DNA of 34,215 nucleotides from Prochlorococcus sp. AG-418-I21 (GCA_003214115.1 QCMA01000010.1:1-34215), one strand, 5' to 3'; shown: positions 1 to 8,468, counted from the first letter of the stretch. The notes: generated from the sequence alone by a model not told the origin. Numbers and translations: made by a program.

Positions 1-49
1 TCTCAAAGATCAAATAATAGACGTAGAAGTTGATTCTGATAATAAATAA
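1..49 (+). other. Possible 3' tail of a gene cut by the left edge
   Basis: Two plus-strand frames are open from the window edge. One ends at TGA 31-33 with a very basic tail (asparagine and arginine rich, ending RRRS). The other ends at TAA 47-49 with an acidic tail (ending DVEVDSDNK). Either could be the C-terminus of a gene starting outside the window; too little is present to choose or to name it. The stretch from 50 to 184 holds no gene that I can support. Confidence 0.25.
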
Positions 50-184
50 GATTTAAAATAAACAAAAGAATACTTGACCAGCTTGAATCCTAAAAAAAGA
101 AAATTTTAAAATAATTAGCTTATTTTTCAATTAAATTTAAAAGTCTTTATTTTTAATATATTAATTTGAATTATAAGAAGGTTT

Positions 185-664
185 TTATGAATCTAAAGCT
201 ACTTCTATAGCTGCTATTAAGTTTTCGTCAAACGGTTTAACACCTGGCTTGAATCTTGCAATTACTTTACTATCTTTCCCTATCAGAAACTTTTCGAAAT
301 TCCATTCAACATCTCCTTCAGGTTCAACTTTGTTAAGGGTTGTGTATGGTTCTGTGGTGCTGCCTTTGGCATGAACTTTTTCATAGATTTCAAACTTAAC
401 TCCATATTTTGTTGTGCAAAAATCTTTTATTTCTGAAAGAGAGTCGGGTTCTTGTTTTCCAAAATCATTACAAGGGAATGCAAGTATTCTTAAGCCTTTG
501 CTTGAATATAAATCATGTAGCTTTTGAAGATCCTCATACTGAGCAGTATTTCCGCAATAACTAGCTACATTAACAACTAAAATTACTTCCCCTGAATATT
601 CACCTAGTTTTATGGATGATCCGTCTGCAGAGAGAACAGTAGTATTTTGAACGTCAACTTGCAT
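185..664 (-). CDS. Glutathione peroxidase family protein
   Basis: A thioredoxin-fold peroxidase that would reduce hydrogen peroxide or lipid hydroperoxides using thiols; in cyanobacteria such enzymes often use thioredoxin or NADPH systems rather than glutathione (family knowledge). The 159-residue length is typical. The peroxidatic cysteine is Cys37 in NVASYCGNTAQY, followed by FPCNDFGKQEP (63-73, Gln71 of the active site) and WNF (121-123), which are the three hallmark blocks. It is the non-selenocysteine type. The block around Cys37 departs from the usual KCGFTPQY (Tyr, Asn and Ala replacing Lys, Phe and Pro). It starts at ATG and stands alone, divergent from the plus-strand genes at 810 onwards. 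Family assignment is confident; the electron donor is not visible. Confidence 0.93.
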   Translation of the reverse strand: MQVDVQNTTVLSADGSSIKLGEYSGEVILVVNVASYCGNTAQYEDLQKLHDLYSSKGLRILAFPCNDFGKQEPDSLSEIKDFCTTKYGVKFEIYEKVHAKGSTTEPYTTLNKVEPEGDVEWNFEKFLIGKDSKVIARFKPGVKPFDENLIAAIEVALDS

Positions 665-809
665 GTCTAAAAAAAATCACCCTTTGAAGATAGCATTGTA
701 TAGACTTTATTGTGTTTAATTTATATGGTAGTTTTAGTTATTTCTTTCATAAGTTTTAATTTTTCATCTATTTAACCATTTATAATTAATATTATTAATC
801 AGTTTAAAT

Positions 810-1052
810 TTGGACCCTTTGGACCCACTTACTGAAATTATTAATTCCGGTCAAGGTTTTTCACCTGCAATTGCTTTAGAAAGAATTATTTGGGCAATGA
901 TTGGAATCTTTTTTTTAGGAGCAATTTCAAGATCAATAACTAATAGCATGCGAAGTCAAAATCGGTATGGTAGAAATTTTTTATTTAGTTATTCTAAAGA
1001 TAAAAAAATTACAGATGATACATCTTCACAACCTTCCTGTGATGAGGAATAA
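810..1052 (+). CDS. Small membrane protein, unknown function
   Basis: Eighty residues with one hydrophobic segment at about residues 25-42 (ERIIWAMIGIFFLGAIS), a basic stretch after it and an acidic, serine-rich tail. No ATG is available: an in-frame TAA lies at 783-785 and the first plausible initiator is the TTG at 810, with a second TTG at 819. The stop is 11 nt before the purT ATG, so the two are probably cotranscribed. I do not recognise a family. Confidence 0.6.
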   Translation: MDPLDPLTEIINSGQGFSPAIALERIIWAMIGIFFLGAISRSITNSMRSQNRYGRNFLFSYSKDKKITDDTSSQPSCDEE

Positions 1053-1063
1053 GTTTTATATAT

Positions 1064-2254
1064 ATGAAAGAATCAATTTTTTCTAAAAAGAGAATTTTAT
1101 TACTTGGTAGTGGCGAGCTTGGAAAAGAATTAGTAATAGAATCTAAAAGATTAGGATTAGAAGTTATTGCAATTGATCGATATGAAAAAGCTCCTGCAAT
1201 GCAAGTTGCTGATTATTCAAGAGTAATTGATATGGGAGATAAAAATATTTTAAAAAATGTTATAAAACAATTCAATCCTGACTATGTTGTCCCAGAAATA
1301 GAGGCACTTTCAATTGAAGCCCTAAAAGAACTCGAGGATGAAGGATTCAATATTGTTCCCAACGCCAGAACTGTAGAAATAACGATGAATAGAGATAAAA
1401 TTAGAGACTTAGCTTCTAAAGATTTAAAAATTAAAACTGCAAAGTTTAATTATGTTTTTGAATTTGATGATTTAGAAAAAAAATCAGATGAAATTGGATT
1501 CCCACTTTTACTTAAGCCTTTAATGAGCTCTTCAGGAAAAGGGCAGAGTTTGGTTGAAACTAAAAATGATTTACAAAATGCTTGGAAACAAGCACAAGCA
1601 AATTCAAGAGGAAAGGTTAAAGGTGTAATTATTGAAGAATTTATTAATTTTGACTTTGAATTTACTCTTTTAACTGTAAGAAAAGAAAGTGGTGAAAATA
1701 TTTTTTGTTTACCAATTGGTCATCTTCAATCTAATGGAGACTATCAATGTAGTTGGCAACCTATAGAGATCAAGGAGTCCTTAATTATTGAAGCTAAGAG
1801 AATGACAAGTAGAATATTAAATAATCTTAATGGAGCTGGATTATACGGAGTAGAATTTTTCATAAAAGGAAGTGAGGTAATATTTTCAGAATTATCTCCA
1901 AGACCGCATGACACTGGTATGGTTACATTAGTTAGTCAAAACATTAATGAATTTGAATTACATTTAAGGGCTTTTTTAAATTTGCCAATTCCGTACATAG
2001 ATCTCATAGAACCCTCTGCTACCAGAGTTATACTCTCTAACCAAGAGTCTAAAAATCCTATTTATGAGGGTCTAACTGAAGCATTAGAATTTGAAAAGAC
2101 TAAAGTGCTCATATTTGGAAAGCCAGTTTCCAGAAAAGGGAGAAGAATGGGTGTTGTGCTCTCATCAAATTCTGACATTAATTTGGCTAGACAAAATGCT
2201 GATGAAGCTGCTCGTAAAATAAAAGTCAGTTCTAATTTAAAAAATATTAAATAA
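1064..2254 (+). CDS. purT: Formate-dependent phosphoribosylglycinamide formyltransferase
   Basis: Catalyses GAR + formate + ATP to formyl-GAR, the third step of purine synthesis, without using 10-formyl-THF; cytoplasmic ATP-grasp enzyme. The 396-residue length matches the family. The N-terminal nucleotide-binding domain starts with LLLGSGELGKEL and VIAIDRYEKAPAMQVAD; the ATP-grasp domain follows (MNRDKIRDLA, LLKPLMSSSGKGQS, VIIEEF, GLYGVEFFIKG), with the diagnostic ELSPRPHDTGMVTL block near residue 285. It starts at ATG 11 nt downstream of the small membrane gene. The main alternative, biotin carboxylase or PurK, is excluded by the PRPHDTG block. Whether the genome also carries the folate-dependent PurN cannot be seen here. 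Confidence 0.96.
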   Translation: MKESIFSKKRILLLGSGELGKELVIESKRLGLEVIAIDRYEKAPAMQVADYSRVIDMGDKNILKNVIKQFNPDYVVPEIEALSIEALKELEDEGFNIVPNARTVEITMNRDKIRDLASKDLKIKTAKFNYVFEFDDLEKKSDEIGFPLLLKPLMSSSGKGQSLVETKNDLQNAWKQAQANSRGKVKGVIIEEFINFDFEFTLLTVRKESGENIFCLPIGHLQSNGDYQCSWQPIEIKESLIIEAKRMTSRILNNLNGAGLYGVEFFIKGSEVIFSELSPRPHDTGMVTLVSQNINEFELHLRAFLNLPIPYIDLIEPSATRVILSNQESKNPIYEGLTEALEFEKTKVLIFGKPVSRKGRRMGVVLSSNSDINLARQNADEAARKIKVSSNLKNIK

Positions 2255-2336
2255 ACATTACGAAAAAAATACTTATTTCCTTTGTTTTTGTTTTCTCCTT
2301 CTTTCAGTATCATTCTGATATGTTCTATTTTTCTAA

Positions 2337-2537
2337 ATGATAGAAAATTACAAGGGTTGGGATATAACATTAAATTGGGATAATAAAGATTATCTCCAAA
2401 GAAGTGGTAGTGAAAATTATTTTTTTAATAAAAAGGAAAAATGGATAGGTGTTAACTTAAATGGTGCAAAAATCTATGGTTCTTCTCTCAAAGAAATTAG
2501 GCATATAATTGATTATCCTGGTTTGTATAAAAAGTAG
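2337..2537 (+). CDS. Small soluble protein, unknown function
   Basis: Sixty-six residues from an ATG, polar and rich in Trp, Asn, Lys and Tyr, with no membrane segment. The layout (GWDITLNW near the N-terminus, WIGVNLNGAKIYGSSLKEIRHIID in the C-terminal half) resembles small beta-strand domains that end in a SSLEEIKKxID helix, found in cyanobacterial, phage and Firmicutes hypothetical proteins. It lies 82 nt downstream of purT and is convergent with the small minus-strand gene at 2552. No function can be assigned. Confidence 0.6.
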   Translation: MIENYKGWDITLNWDNKDYLQRSGSENYFFNKKEKWIGVNLNGAKIYGSSLKEIRHIIDYPGLYKK

Positions 2538-2551
2538 GTTAAAAGATTTTT

Positions 2552-2713
2552 TTAATTATCCTGATTATTTTCATTATCTTCAATTAGTTCTTTAGCAAGT
2601 TTTCTTAAATCTCCCTTTATTGAGACCCATGTAAATGCAATTATAAAAATCGATGCTGATATTGCAACAGTGATTTTTTCGATAGGTGACATACCAAGCG
2701 CAATAGCAAACAT
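2552..2713 (-). CDS. 53-residue single-helix membrane protein
   Basis: Runs from ATG (2711-2713) to TAA (2552-2554). It has one strong hydrophobic helix at about residues 13-31 (ITVAISASIFIIAFTWV), then a basic stretch (KGDLRKLAKEL) and an acidic, asparagine-rich tail. An internal ATG at residue 8 (MSPIEKIT) is an equally good start. The hydrophobic helix followed by a charged tail is typical of a genuine small cyanobacterial membrane protein. Function unknown. Confidence 0.6.
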   Translation of the reverse strand: MFAIALGMSPIEKITVAISASIFIIAFTWVSIKGDLRKLAKELIEDNENNQDN

Positions 2714-2876
2714 GTAGAACTAAATAAAAATAAGAATGTTTTATTATATTGAATTTTTAAAACAATTTAAATCAACTTTTTTTTTTGCAATGTTATTTAA
2801 TTATTCAAAATATTTAAAAAAAATAATTACTTAATGTATATTTCTGATTTTGATTTTATTCAGTAAAATTAAAAAT

Positions 2877-3101
2877 ATGAATAAGAAAAAATGCCCGCAA
2901 TGCAAAAACTTAATTTTAATAACTTCTCCAACTTGTTTACATTGTGGCAGACCTAATAAATTTATAACTAAGGAATACGTCGATAAAAAGTGGAATAATA
3001 ATAATAATAATAATAATTTATTTGATTATATTTTTATTAATAAGTATCTTGTGTTTATTTTATTAGTTGTAATTACAATCTTTATTATTACTTTTAGATA
3101 A
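2877..3101 (+). CDS. Zinc-ribbon membrane protein with poly-Asn linker
   Basis: Seventy-four residues from the ATG at 2877; a TTG at 2850 would add nine residues and looks less likely. Two CxxC pairs (CPQC and CLHC, 15 residues apart) form a zinc-ribbon-like motif near the N-terminus. A linker of eight consecutive asparagines follows, then one transmembrane helix (YLVFILLVVITIFIITF) and an immediate stop. So it is a tail-anchored zinc ribbon, predicted to face the cytoplasm. Zinc ribbons of this size often mediate protein or nucleic acid contacts; no specific role can be given. Confidence 0.65.
   Translation: MNKKKCPQCKNLILITSPTCLHCGRPNKFITKEYVDKKWNNNNNNNNLFDYIFINKYLVFILLVVITIFIITFR
2994..3017 (+). 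repeat. Trinucleotide repeat (AAT)8
   Basis: Eight perfect AAT codons inside the zinc-ribbon gene encode eight asparagines between the ribbon and the membrane helix. The same codon throughout suggests expansion by slippage and possible length variation between strains, which would stay in frame. Confidence 0.9.
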
Positions 3102-3111
3102 CTATAATAAA

Positions 3112-5718
3112 TCACCTTATTATTGCATCTAGTACTTCTTTAGTATTTGTTGATAGTTTATTTTTTTTAATCTGCTTAATAGTTGCTATCATATTACTTC
3201 TGTAAGGTTCTGAATAATAATTGTACCTAGTAAATACTTTCACAAAACGGGAAATTACGATTGGATTTAATTTATCGAAGTCAATTATCTTTTTTGCGAT
3301 ATATCCATAACCAGATCCATCTATGGCATGAAAAGTACTATTTCTTGTTACGAAGGTATTCAGTATAGCTCTTAATGTATTGGGTGATTTTGAATCAAAA
3401 AACTTATTTTTAAATAATTTTTCTATACTGCTTGTTTTTTCATGAGTTTCTATAGTGGCATTGAATGAGAACCAACTATCCAATACAACACTATTATTTT
3501 TCCATTTGTTGAAGAAAATATTTGAAATAGTCTGTTTCTCAGGACAATCAATCCTACTAAAAGAATTCAATGCTGCTTTTGCTAACGTCATCGAATTACT
3601 ATCAACATAAAAAATTATTTTTCTTTTAATTTCTTCATCTTTACTATGCAAAAGTAGTTTCCAAATAGTTTCGATTAGTTTTCTTTCATGTTTTCCTTCT
3701 GGCCATACTTTATTGATATTCTTCTCTATTTCTTGGAGCTTAAAATATAATTCTTTTTTTAATTTGGTACCGAATAAAAAATTTAATTCATCTATTGTTT
3801 TATATATTTTTAATGGATTTATATTTTCTATCTCTGATTCAATATCAGCAAACGTTGGAATACTTAGTAATTCTGATAAAAGAGATAAATTTATATCACT
3901 ATTTTTTATAAATGATATTAGGGTGTTTATAAGTTTATTTTCAATTTTATAATCTGGTTTTTCATTTAATCTGGATGAAATTATAATTTTATAAAATTCA
4001 TTTACAGTATTAGATAGGGTAAAGTAATCTGTTTCATATTTTAGGATTAAAAATTTTTCATCTAAAGTTGTATCTGATTCCCACTCCACTGGGGACGAAA
4101 ATTCTCGGAAATAAGTAACTAAGGGAATTTGGAATAGCGGTTTTACAATATGAATAATAAATTCTTGTTTTTTGGATTTTAGGACGACTGTTTTTTTTAT
4201 TGTTATATTTTCTCCGCAAAATATAGCTAAATTTATTGGAATTATTAGAGGCAAATCATTATATGGGTTATTCTTTATGGGATTAGTCTGAGAGGACTGA
4301 ATTATAAGTTTTTTGTCTGTTTGATTCCAGATTCTCTTGAAATTAACTTTTGGGGTGCCATTTTGCTTGTACCAGACTTTAAACTCTTCAGGATCGATTT
4401 CTTTATTATGCTCTAAAATTTTTTCGACAAATTGGTCTATTGTTGCTGCCTTACCATCATAAGCTGAGATGTAATTACTAAATCCTTTATAAAAATTTTT
4501 GTCTTTTACAAGTTTATTAAGCATCCTAATTATTTCAGAGCCTTTTTCGTATATTGTGGTCGTGTAGAAATTGTCTATTTCTTGATATTTTTCTGGCATA
4601 ACTGGATGTGATGTTGGACCAGAATCTTCCCTAAATTGATTTTTTCTAAGAAATTTTGCATCCTCTAGTCTTTTTATTTCATGATTATGAAGCTCTGCAG
4701 TAAATTGTTGATCTCTAAATACTGTCAAACCCTCTTTTAAAGATAATTGAAACCAATCTCTACAAGTAACTCTATTACCCGTCCAATTATGGAAGTATTC
4801 ATGGGCGATCACCCCTTCTATTCTCTCTAATTCTTCATCAGTTGTTGTTTCAGAATTAGCGAGGATTAGTTTTGAGTTAAAAATATTAAGACTTTTATTT
4901 TCCATGGCTCCCATATTAAAGTGCCTGACTGCAACTATATTGAATAATGACAAATCGTATTCAAGGCTATATTTATCCTCGTCCCATTTCATTGATTTCT
5001 TTAACGAACTTATTGCATGTTGAACATATTTTTCATCGCCATCTTCAACATAAATATTTATTCTGACTTTTTTATTTGATTTTGTTATGAAATAGTCTTT
5101 TACACAACTAAGTTTTCCTGCCACCAATGCAAATAGATATGAAGGTTTTGGATATGGGTCTTCCCAAATTATTTCATGTCGATTATTTGTAAGATTATTT
5201 GTTTTTACGACGTTACCATTTGAAAGTAAAACAGGATAATCATTCTTGTCCGCCTCAATCCTAACAGTGTATTTGCTTAGAATATCTGGCCTATCGGAAT
5301 GGTAACTTATCCTTCTAAATCCTTCTGCTTCACATTGCGTAGTTATAATGCCATTGCTCTCATACATTCCTAATAGGGATGAATTTTCCTTCGGTTTAAT
5401 TATTCCTTTTATTATTAATGAAAAATTATCTTTATTTATATTTTTAATTTTTAAGCTATTTTTTTGCTGCGTGTAGTGTTCCTCTCCTAAAAGCGAGTCA
5501 TCTATGAATAGTTTTTTAATTAATATATCCGTACCATCAAGAATAAGATTTTTGGTATTCTTATTTCTTTTTACCAATTTAAGTTTCGTTGTAACATAAA
5601 CAGCATTTTTCTTAATTACAAAGTCCAAAAAAATTTCTGGTATTTCATAATCAAAAACTTTGTAGTCTTGATGTTTTATATATTTTGAAATTATTTTTTG
5701 ATTTTTTGGATTGTCCAT
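3112..5718 (-). CDS. pepN: Aminopeptidase N (M1 metallopeptidase)
   Basis: A zinc aminopeptidase that removes N-terminal residues from peptides in the cytoplasm. The 868-residue length is that of the alanyl aminopeptidase (E. coli PepN) branch. The exopeptidase motif GAMEN is at 270-274; the zinc site HEYFH is at 306-310 with the third ligand Glu329, giving HExxH-(18)-E. FRDQQF follows, as in PepN. The C-terminal half is the helical domain of the family and is unusually rich in lysine and asparagine, in keeping with low GC. It starts at ATG. Its upstream minus-strand neighbour (5769-6134) ends 50 nt before it. Identification is secure. Confidence 0.96.
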   Translation of the reverse strand: MDNPKNQKIISKYIKHQDYKVFDYEIPEIFLDFVIKKNAVYVTTKLKLVKRNKNTKNLILDGTDILIKKLFIDDSLLGEEHYTQQKNSLKIKNINKDNFSLIIKGIIKPKENSSLLGMYESNGIITTQCEAEGFRRISYHSDRPDILSKYTVRIEADKNDYPVLLSNGNVVKTNNLTNNRHEIIWEDPYPKPSYLFALVAGKLSCVKDYFITKSNKKVRINIYVEDGDEKYVQHAISSLKKSMKWDEDKYSLEYDLSLFNIVAVRHFNMGAMENKSLNIFNSKLILANSETTTDEELERIEGVIAHEYFHNWTGNRVTCRDWFQLSLKEGLTVFRDQQFTAELHNHEIKRLEDAKFLRKNQFREDSGPTSHPVMPEKYQEIDNFYTTTIYEKGSEIIRMLNKLVKDKNFYKGFSNYISAYDGKAATIDQFVEKILEHNKEIDPEEFKVWYKQNGTPKVNFKRIWNQTDKKLIIQSSQTNPIKNNPYNDLPLIIPINLAIFCGENITIKKTVVLKSKKQEFIIHIVKPLFQIPLVTYFREFSSPVEWESDTTLDEKFLILKYETDYFTLSNTVNEFYKIIISSRLNEKPDYKIENKLINTLISFIKNSDINLSLLSELLSIPTFADIESEIENINPLKIYKTIDELNFLFGTKLKKELYFKLQEIEKNINKVWPEGKHERKLIETIWKLLLHSKDEEIKRKIIFYVDSNSMTLAKAALNSFSRIDCPEKQTISNIFFNKWKNNSVVLDSWFSFNATIETHEKTSSIEKLFKNKFFDSKSPNTLRAILNTFVTRNSTFHAIDGSGYGYIAKKIIDFDKLNPIVISRFVKVFTRYNYYSEPYRSNMIATIKQIKKNKLSTNTKEVLDAIIR

Positions 5719-5768
5719 ATTTAATAAAGATCTTAGATATTCAATGATCTTGGATACTTGTCTTGTAA

Positions 5769-6134
5769 TTATAAGTTTGACCTATTATCTTCTTTTTCAC
5801 AAAAATGTGTTTTAATTTCCCCAGAAGGAAGTAGTTCGTATAGGGAAGGATTATTAATATTAGGCGATCCGTCCTCATTCAATTGGTACCTCCAGTCCCA
5901 TTTTTTATCTGTAAATGATACGTAATCTTTTCTTAGAGAGTATGGAAGCATAAGATTTATTTTATTCCAATTAATATTTATGAATGCTCCTGGCTTTAAG
6001 TCGGTTAAATTTTCTACTATGGAAAAGTCACCATTAAAATTATTTCTAATCACAAGATTGAGCTTAGAATTTTCACATATATATGTACTATTTAAAGCTA
6101 ATAAAAGTATTGAGTTAATAAAAAATAAATGAAT
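5769..6134 (-). CDS. Putative secreted small protein, apparent ATT start
   Basis: A GTG at 6053 gives 94 residues, but the frame stays open upstream and encodes a classic signal peptide: HLFFINSILLLALNSTYIC, then ENSKLN. No ATG, GTG or TTG is available in that extension. An ATT codon at 6132-6134 sits seven bases after a strong AAGGAG site, an arrangement normal for a true start, so I propose ATT initiation and 121 residues. The mature part contains LKPGAFININW, KKWDWRYQLNEDG and a C-terminal LLPSGEIKTHFCEKED. The Cys at the end of the hydrophobic stretch could allow lipidation, though the lipobox is poor. Family not recognised. Confidence 0.6.
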   Translation of the reverse strand: MHLFFINSILLLALNSTYICENSKLNLVIRNNFNGDFSIVENLTDLKPGAFININWNKINLMLPYSLRKDYVSFTDKKWDWRYQLNEDGSPNINNPSLYELLPSGEIKTHFCEKEDNRSNL

Positions 6135-6203
6135 TTTTTTACTCCTTTAAAATGAATTTACTTTCAATCCTAATGACTAAATAAAAGATATTCAAAAATT
6201 ATA

Positions 6204-6920
6204 TTAAATCATAATAGATTGCATACTCTCTAGATCTATAAGATTACAATTTAATTCTTCTTTAAATTCCCTTACTGAAATAAAATTATTTAAAAAACCT
6301 GAATATGCTGCATCCCCGCCCACGGTACTTGAAAGTATAAATTTTGGATTGAATTTGTTAACCAATTTAGGTATTACTTCAGCACCCTTAACAAAAGAAC
6401 CTACTAGTGGTAATTCTAAATTTTTTGTAGGAGTAATGACTGCATCAAGATTTTGTTTATTTAAATTTTCATCAAGATATCCATGAGGTTCTATATAAAA
6501 ACCATTATTTTGATCGTCTTTAACAATATACCCGTTCTCTATTTGTGGTACTGGAGCCCCAGCAGTGGCTTCAAAACTTAAATTAAATTGATTAGTCTTT
6601 TCAGATGGTTTAATCATTTTTATTGAACTAAAACCAATTTTTTTTAATGTTTCAAAAGCACTTTTAGGGCAAATTACAGGAATATCTTTTCTGAACATTT
6701 CTAATGTTGGAACATGACAGTGGTCAGGCAATCCTTGGGTTAATAAAATAATATCTATTTCTTTATCTATTAAAATATCTTCTTCTAATGATCCTTTAAA
6801 AAACCACTCACCTGGTGGAAATATTAAATCTCCCTTGAGCCAAGGATCAATAATTAAATTGGTTTTTTTAAATTTTATTAGCCAACCATTTGATCCAAGG
6901 TATGTCGCTTCAAAAGCCAT
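6204..6920 (-). CDS. MBL-fold metallo-hydrolase (UlaG-like)
   Basis: A metallo-beta-lactamase-fold protein of 238 residues. The N-terminal strands AFEATYLGSNGWLI and LIIDPWLKG are typical of the UlaG/YtnP-like branch. The metal motif appears as TQGLPDHCH (61-69), a variant of the usual HxHxDH in which the first histidine is Gln and the second Leu; this variant is seen in plant and cyanobacterial family members. Later metal-ligand-like sites are IEPHG and ITPTKN. With two canonical histidines replaced, catalysis is plausible but not certain. It starts at ATG. Substrate unknown. Confidence 0.82.
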   Translation of the reverse strand: MAFEATYLGSNGWLIKFKKTNLIIDPWLKGDLIFPPGEWFFKGSLEEDILIDKEIDIILLTQGLPDHCHVPTLEMFRKDIPVICPKSAFETLKKIGFSSIKMIKPSEKTNQFNLSFEATAGAPVPQIENGYIVKDDQNNGFYIEPHGYLDENLNKQNLDAVITPTKNLELPLVGSFVKGAEVIPKLVNKFNPKFILSSTVGGDAAYSGFLNNFISVREFKEELNCNLIDLESMQSIMI

Positions 6921-7002
6921 TATAACCTGTTTGTTTTATTAGATAATAAAGTAATTTTGACTTTATCGAGATATTAATAATTTAGTTTATTAGTATAGTT
7001 TA

Positions 7003-7305
7003 TCAATTTGCTTCATTTAAAATTTGAAATGACTTTCTTTTTAGATTAAATATTAAAACTTGGTTATCTTTACAACTAATTTTAAGGTCTTCTTTTTCTA
7101 GCATTTGTATTGGTATTAGAGCTAATCCTCCTGTTCCTGAAAATATGATTGGCATGGTGTTATTTTTCTTTCCATTCATTTTTTGTAAGTCAATAGCTTG
7201 AGAAACTATTTTTCTGGCTTTATCAAATCCGTAATCTTCTATTAATTCAGGCCATAAAAAGTTAACTGATTGATATTTCGAAAACTCAATTTGTACTGTT
7301 CTCAT
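7003..7305 (-). CDS. Conserved-looking hypothetical protein, 100 residues
   Basis: A soluble, mixed alpha/beta protein from ATG. Visible features are an N-terminal MRTVQIEFSKYQSVNFLWPE, a helix ending DLQKMNGKKNN, and a loop FSGTGGLALIP resembling a turn rather than a nucleotide site. No membrane segment and no motif that I can link to a function. It is 45 nt downstream of the minus-strand 61-residue gene and probably cotranscribed with it. Confidence 0.6.
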   Translation of the reverse strand: MRTVQIEFSKYQSVNFLWPELIEDYGFDKARKIVSQAIDLQKMNGKKNNTMPIIFSGTGGLALIPIQMLEKEDLKISCKDNQVLIFNLKRKSFQILNEAN

Positions 7306-7350
7306 TAAAAAATTTTAGATATATATTGATTAATTGATATTGATATAAAC

Positions 7351-7536
7351 TTAATTACTATTTTTAAACCTATCCATAACTAGTTGTAACATATCCACTA
7401 CATCTCCATCAGTTAAATTTAAATCCTTCTTTAAATCATTGCAAGTTAAATTCATTTCAAGTGCTGCTTCAGCCATATGATTTACTTTTTGGTTGTCACC
7501 ACCCAATGAAATAAAGGGATTGAAGTTTTCTATCAT
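7351..7536 (-). CDS. Small helical protein, 61 residues
   Basis: From ATG, predicted all-helical and acidic: AEAALEMNLTCNDLKKDLNL, then TDGDVVDMLQLVMDRF. The pattern of short helices with an LxDGDVVDMLQ turn resembles a small helix-turn-helix or protein-interaction module, but no DNA-binding family can be named. It sits between the DCC protein (7643) and the 100-residue gene (7003), all on the minus strand. Confidence 0.55.
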   Translation of the reverse strand: MIENFNPFISLGGDNQKVNHMAEAALEMNLTCNDLKKDLNLTDGDVVDMLQLVMDRFKNSN

Positions 7537-7642
7537 TTACATTTAGTATTACCTTCTAGTTCTAGCTAAGAAATAATCAATTATCATTGATTGATACAGA
7601 AGCTTATAAATATGTTATTTATTTTTTAGAAAATTTTTATTT

Positions 7643-8023
7643 TTAAACTAGAGATGTTGATACGCCTTTTGACACCAATGCGAATCTTCGGGCTCTAATT
7701 AGTAATGGAAATATCAACTTTGTTCGTTTATTCGATTTAAATACACTAGAAAGTAATGAGAGTAAACTGCTTGAGGGATTACTTATCTCTTTGCAAATAG
7801 TATTAATTGCATCTGCCCCATGAAATATATTTTCATCTTTAAGTAGTATAGCTCCTTTATCTAGATCATAACCTTTCTCTAAAAGGGATTCAATAAGATT
7901 TAAATTTTTACGACCATCAAGAATTTGAATATTATTTATCGTACTTTTCATTTCTAGGAGTTCAGCAAAATGATTGCAGAAGGGACATTCTCCATCATAA
8001 ATAAAGGTATAGTTAGAAGCCAT
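7643..8023 (-). CDS. DCC-family thiol-disulfide protein (DUF393)
   Basis: A DCC protein of 126 residues. Diagnostic N-terminal motif YDGECPFCNHF with Cys13 and Cys16 as the CxxC pair, followed by a hydrophobic strand (IQILDG). The middle contains KGAILLKDENIFHGADAINTI, which matches the family's second block (G-x-x-A). Members are predicted thioredoxin-like oxidoreductases; the partner protein is unknown. The N-terminal ATG is directly before the motif. It heads the minus-strand group that runs down to 7003. Confidence 0.85.
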   Translation of the reverse strand: MASNYTFIYDGECPFCNHFAELLEMKSTINNIQILDGRKNLNLIESLLEKGYDLDKGAILLKDENIFHGADAINTICKEISNPSSSLLSLLSSVFKSNKRTKLIFPLLIRARRFALVSKGVSTSLV

Positions 8024-8210
8024 TAGATAAAAAGTAGGGAATTACTCGTCATAACGTCTGCTACCAAATGTTATTACTTGATAATAAAATAAAAAACAAA
8101 AATTTTGTGGATCACTATTAAATGAATTTAGCTAAAAAGTTCTAACAATTACGAAGAAATGTCTCAATATAGGTATATTTTTCATAAAAATCTGTATGCT
8201 TACACGAAGA

Positions 8211-8216
8211 TATTAT
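8211..8216 (+). promoter_or_regulatory. -10 element TATTAT for the 8226 gene
   Basis: TATTAT lies nine bases before the ATG at 8226. Initiation six to eight bases downstream of the element would give a transcript with almost no leader. No convincing -35 hexamer is present at the expected spacing, as is common in this kind of genome. Confidence 0.4.
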
Positions 8217-8225
8217 GTTTAAATC

Positions 8226-8363
8226 ATGAATTTATTAGCTTCTTTTGCTCTAGGTGGTTTTAATCCTTGGGCAGCAGGCTTTGGAATTGGTTCTTTAGTC
8301 CTTTTTGGTCTTGTTGGTCTTGTGGCAGGTCCGAACCTTAAGAATTTTGATCCTGATGCATAA
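8226..8363 (+). CDS. 45-residue hydrophobic membrane protein
   Basis: ATG to TAA. The protein is very hydrophobic and glycine rich: a short N-terminal segment with FNPWAAGFG, then one helix (IGSLVLFGLVGLVAGP) and a polar end NLKNFDPDA. Good codon structure, a -10 element upstream and a strong terminator at 8387 mark it as a real monocistronic gene. Its size and shape resemble small photosystem, cytochrome b6f or NDH subunits, but I do not recognise it as a specific one. Confidence 0.75.
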   Translation: MNLLASFALGGFNPWAAGFGIGSLVLFGLVGLVAGPNLKNFDPDA

Positions 8364-8386
8364 ATCATCAAATTTAATTTAGGCTT

Positions 8387-8412
8387 AAAAAAGACTCTTT
8401 TGAGTCTTTTTT
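8387..8412 (+). terminator. Rho-independent terminator after the 8226 gene
   Basis: AAAAAAGACTC, loop TTTT, then the exact complement GAGTCTTTTTT, giving an 11-bp stem with its own U-tract. It is 24 nt after the TAA at 8361. By symmetry it could also act on minus-strand transcripts, but no minus gene ends here. Confidence 0.85.
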
Positions 8413-8468
8413 AATGCGGTTTTTTAAATTTATTTTTAGAATAGATTCAAATATATTATGTTAAAGAA

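Noticed and set aside
2062-2370. A 102-residue minus-strand frame opposite the purT 3' end
   Set aside because: It is a shadow of purT on the other strand, with no family features; the purT frame is certain there.
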